In this document: one piece after another, positions 61,822 through 64,000 of the stretch
How the letters are laid out: every line of letters begins with the position of its first letter
Position numbering within the stretch: the stretch's first letter is position 1
Assembly: GCA_000421045.1 (NCBI GenBank)
Contig: ATWC01000004.1
Location: forward strand, 1 to 64,000
Origin: Lachnospiraceae bacterium NK4A179
Lineage (GTDB): Bacteria; Bacillota; Clostridia; Lachnospirales; Lachnospiraceae
DNA: 64,000 nt
Direction: 5' to 3'
Notes under the pieces: model-generated
The model's input: only the letters and a program-made list of their open reading frames with translations
Databases searched by the model: none
Told to the model about the DNA's origin: nothing
Position numbers and translations under genes: made by a program

Positions 61822-63030
61822 ATGAGCGATAAAGAAAAGAAAGAGCTCGATGAGAGCGAAGATATAAAAGAAGCAGTTGAAGATACAAAAATGAGCAAGT
61901 CCAAAAAGAAGAGAATTGCCGCTGAAAACGCCAGACGTGCGCAGAGAGCTAAGAAGGCAATGATCACAGTATGGGCAGTGCTTATCCCTGTAGCGATCGT
62001 TGCAGCGATAGTGATCTCTGCAATGATGAAGTATGACTCTATACTTGATTATTCAAGATACCTTACAGATGAAGGATTTATTAAGGGACTTGGTGATGGG
62101 GATGCTTCAATTGATTACAAGTCTCTGACACTTGCAAAGGCTGATCTTCTGCCTGATGATGCAACAGTTCAGAAGGACATTGACGATTTCCTTGAGAGAA
62201 ACGAATCACTTTCAGAGGATCCTGCAAGAACAGCTGATGCAGATGACAAGGTTAAGCTCAGATATTCATCCGTAATGGATGGTGCTGATTATGACGCTTC
62301 CGCTGAGGAAGGCGAGGATATGAAGATCGGTGATGAAACGATAAGTGCTGATTTCGATGCAGCGCTTGTGGGACATGCTGCCGGAGACAGCTACACCGTT
62401 GATATCACATTCCCTGCAGATGATGTTGATGCAGACAGAGCAGGCAAGACTGCTACGTATACTGTAAGTGTTGACGGCATATATGATCTCCCTGAGCTTA
62501 CAGATGAGCTTGTTTCTGCAAACAGTGCCGGATATGCAACTGTTGAGGAATACAAACAGTCGATCATAGACAAGTACTATGAGGCAAACTTAAGAGAGGC
62601 AGTTAACAAGGCTGTATCAGATAATGTTGCTATAAAGAACTTCCCCACAAGGTATTCAAGAAATCTGGAGAAGGTTCTCGACAGCCAGTATCAGGATCAG
62701 ATGGAGCAGTATGCACAGTACTTCGGTCAGTCATTATACTCTGAGCCATACCAGCTGCTTGGACTTTCAAGCGAAGATGAATATGCATCTCATCTTACGG
62801 AAGAGGCTGAAGAACAGACAAAGATGTCTGTTGCAGCACAGTGCATCTTCAAGGGCGAGGGAATGACGGTTTCAGAAGAAGCTGTCACAGAGTTCTATAC
62901 TGAGCAGGGCTACGGTTCTGCTGATCTTGAAGCCTTTATTGACAGATACGGCAAGGGCTATGTATATCAGAACTATGTTGTCAATAAGGCAATGGATTAC
63001 ATGTATGAAAATGTAAATGTAACAGAATGA
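61822..63030 (+). CDS. Membrane-tethered trigger-factor-like foldase (FKBP-type PPIase)
   Basis: The product has 402 residues. A highly charged cytosolic N-terminus of about 45 residues is followed by one membrane helix (ITVWAVLIPVAIVAAIVISAM), so the rest should lie outside the membrane. Residues about 130-220 match the trigger-factor PPIase domain: ADDKVKLRYSSVMDG, then FDAALVGHAAGDSYTVDITF and KTATYTVSVDGIYDLP. The remainder is helical and acidic like the trigger-factor C-terminal domain. The ribosome-binding N-domain is absent and replaced by the anchor. GGAGG precedes ATG. It follows secDF by 35 bases, so a role in folding of newly exported proteins is likely. Confidence 0.85.
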   Translation: MSDKEKKELDESEDIKEAVEDTKMSKSKKKRIAAENARRAQRAKKAMITVWAVLIPVAIVAAIVISAMMKYDSILDYSRYLTDEGFIKGLGDGDASIDYKSLTLAKADLLPDDATVQKDIDDFLERNESLSEDPARTADADDKVKLRYSSVMDGADYDASAEEGEDMKIGDETISADFDAALVGHAAGDSYTVDITFPADDVDADRAGKTATYTVSVDGIYDLPELTDELVSANSAGYATVEEYKQSIIDKYYEANLREAVNKAVSDNVAIKNFPTRYSRNLEKVLDSQYQDQMEQYAQYFGQSLYSEPYQLLGLSSEDEYASHLTEEAEEQTKMSVAAQCIFKGEGMTVSEEAVTEFYTEQGYGSADLEAFIDRYGKGYVYQNYVVNKAMDYMYENVNVTE

Positions 63031-63057
63031 TTCGGATCTAACGGGGGATAATGCCGG

Positions 63058-64000
63058 ATGCCAGCATGGTATCTCATAAGAAAGAGCGGGAATTTCACAG
63101 AGACAGGAGCTAAACACCATATCCCTGCGGCCGCAGCCAGACTTATGAGAAACCGTGGGATAGAGGATAACGGTATAGAAGCTTTTCTTCACGGAGGAAG
63201 CGAGCTTCTCCATGATCCGGGACTCATGAAAGATATGGACAGGGCCTGCAATATTGTTGCAGAGGCTGTCAGAGAAGGAAAGAAGATACGTGTCATAGGA
63301 GATTATGATATCGACGGTGTCACGTCCACGGCTATCCTTCTGAAAGGACTGCAGAGAGTAGGTGCGGATGCAGATTATTGCATACCTCATCGTATACATG
63401 ACGGATACGGAATGAACGAAGAGATGATCCGTATCGCTGCTGCAGATAAAGTTGATCTTATACTTACATGTGATAATGGTATTTCAGCCGCAGGACCTGC
63501 GGCCTTAGCTGCAAAGTACGGCATCACTCTGGTGGTCACAGACCACCACGAGGTGCCTTATGAAGAACAGGCAGACGGGAGCAGATCTTATATACTCCCT
63601 GAGGCGGCAGCGATAGTCGATCCTAAACAGGAAGACTGTGATTATCCTTTCTCCGAGATCTGCGGAGGAATGATAGCCTATAAATTCATTTCATATCTCT
63701 ACGATCACAGATTACCGGGCAATCAGTATACAGCTGTTTATGAGGATACTTCTTTCAGGAGAAGTCTTTTTCAGCTAGCCGCAATGGCTACAGTAGGTGA
63801 TATAATGCCTCTTAGGGACGAAAACCGTGCAACGGTCCGCGAAGGACTTAAGCTTATGGCCAGCGAACCTGCTCCCGGTATAAAAGAGCTGATAGCCGTG
63901 AACGGTCTTTTGGGAGGGAGCATAAGTGCATTCCATCTTGGCTTTGTTCTGGGACCGTGCATAAATGCTACGGGGCGTCTGGACAGTGCGGACAGGGCAC
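63058..64000 (+). CDS. recJ: Single-stranded-DNA exonuclease RecJ (cut by window end)
   Basis: The open frame runs from ATG 63058 (GGGGG 10 bases upstream) through the window end, 314 codons so far, without a stop. The DHH phosphoesterase motifs are clear: IRVIGDYDIDGVTSTAILL, LTCDNGISA, VTDHHEVP and GFVLGPCINATGRLDSA (the DHHA1-linked part follows). RecJ degrades single-stranded DNA 5'-3' in repair and recombination. The second half, including the OB fold, lies outside the window. An overlapping ATG at 63051 is out of frame and soon stops. Confidence 0.95.
   Translation, partial: MPAWYLIRKSGNFTETGAKHHIPAAAARLMRNRGIEDNGIEAFLHGGSELLHDPGLMKDMDRACNIVAEAVREGKKIRVIGDYDIDGVTSTAILLKGLQRVGADADYCIPHRIHDGYGMNEEMIRIAAADKVDLILTCDNGISAAGPAALAAKYGITLVVTDHHEVPYEEQADGSRSYILPEAAAIVDPKQEDCDYPFSEICGGMIAYKFISYLYDHRLPGNQYTAVYEDTSFRRSLFQLAAMATVGDIMPLRDENRATVREGLKLMASEPAPGIKELIAVNGLLGGSISAFHLGFVLGPCINATGRLDSADRA

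Noticed and set aside
63051-63112. ATG at 63051 as recJ start
   Set aside because: That frame stops after about 20 codons. The recJ frame starts at 63058.

Overview
The window looks like chromosome of an anaerobic Gram-positive clostridium, most likely family Lachnospiraceae (Butyrivibrio-like). The grounds are a SCIFF peptide with its radical SAM maturase, fused SecDF, RNase Y and mini-RNase III, Bacillus-type LexA boxes in front of recA, large surface proteins with Pro/Thr 'PTPTAT' linkers and bacterial Ig repeats, tRNA genes without encoded CCA, and DUF6465 and DUF6106-like proteins. Base composition looks moderate and even. I see no prophage, transposase, CRISPR array or rRNA. Every protein gene I accept is on the + strand; one tRNA-Leu is on the - strand.

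Layout. 1-180: a window-edge fragment and a promoter. 238-3345: a secreted DUF6273 / Ig-like / beta-helix protein. 3459-5464: a small membrane protein and guaB. 5611-8895: a trio of VTC-type polymerase, DUF4956 membrane protein and beta-helix carbohydrate-binding lipoprotein. 8963-23600: an O-antigen-ligase-like protein followed by four very large secreted proteins, three with transglutaminase-like Cys/His/Asp domains and one with a CHAP/NlpC-like Cys/His domain. Three of these, and the secreted protein at 238, share one module of about 370 residues. 23767-29233: a GAF-GGDEF cyclase, then a sugar block (TIM-barrel isomerase, two tandem NAD-dependent epimerases of which the second has lost its catalytic Tyr, and a membrane-domain/WecG-TagA glycosyltransferase fusion). 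29353-32870: SOS-controlled recA-recX, then rny. 33012-33370: two divergent tRNA-Leu genes, one with the unusual anticodon AAG. 33457-39773: a GGDEF-EAL protein, then a MoxR / DUF58 / transmembrane transglutaminase set. 39861-44241: carAB. 44255-50041: a Cache-like/GGDEF/EAL protein with a degenerate GGDEF motif, queH, argS, a DUF6465 protein and a DUF4230 protein. 50116-50189: tRNA-Met. 50362-52981: a zinc-ribbon protein with PETQIYGT repeats and an unknown protein. 52997-56130: ispF, cysS, mrnC, rlmB. 56214-57557: a CNNM/CorC-type membrane protein. 57640-59241: SCIFF peptide and maturase. 59354-63030: secDF and a membrane-tethered trigger-factor-like foldase. 63058 to the window end: recJ, cut off.

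The first 29 kb are dominated by envelope functions: surface proteins, polysaccharide polymerisation or ligation, and sugar-nucleotide chemistry, with c-di-GMP signalling beside them. The rest is mostly housekeeping in tight operons. The least explained parts are the shared-module surface protein family with tandem transglutaminase-like paralogs, the epimerase pair with one degenerate partner, the PETQIYGT repeat protein, the tethered trigger factor beside SecDF, and tRNA-Leu(AAG).
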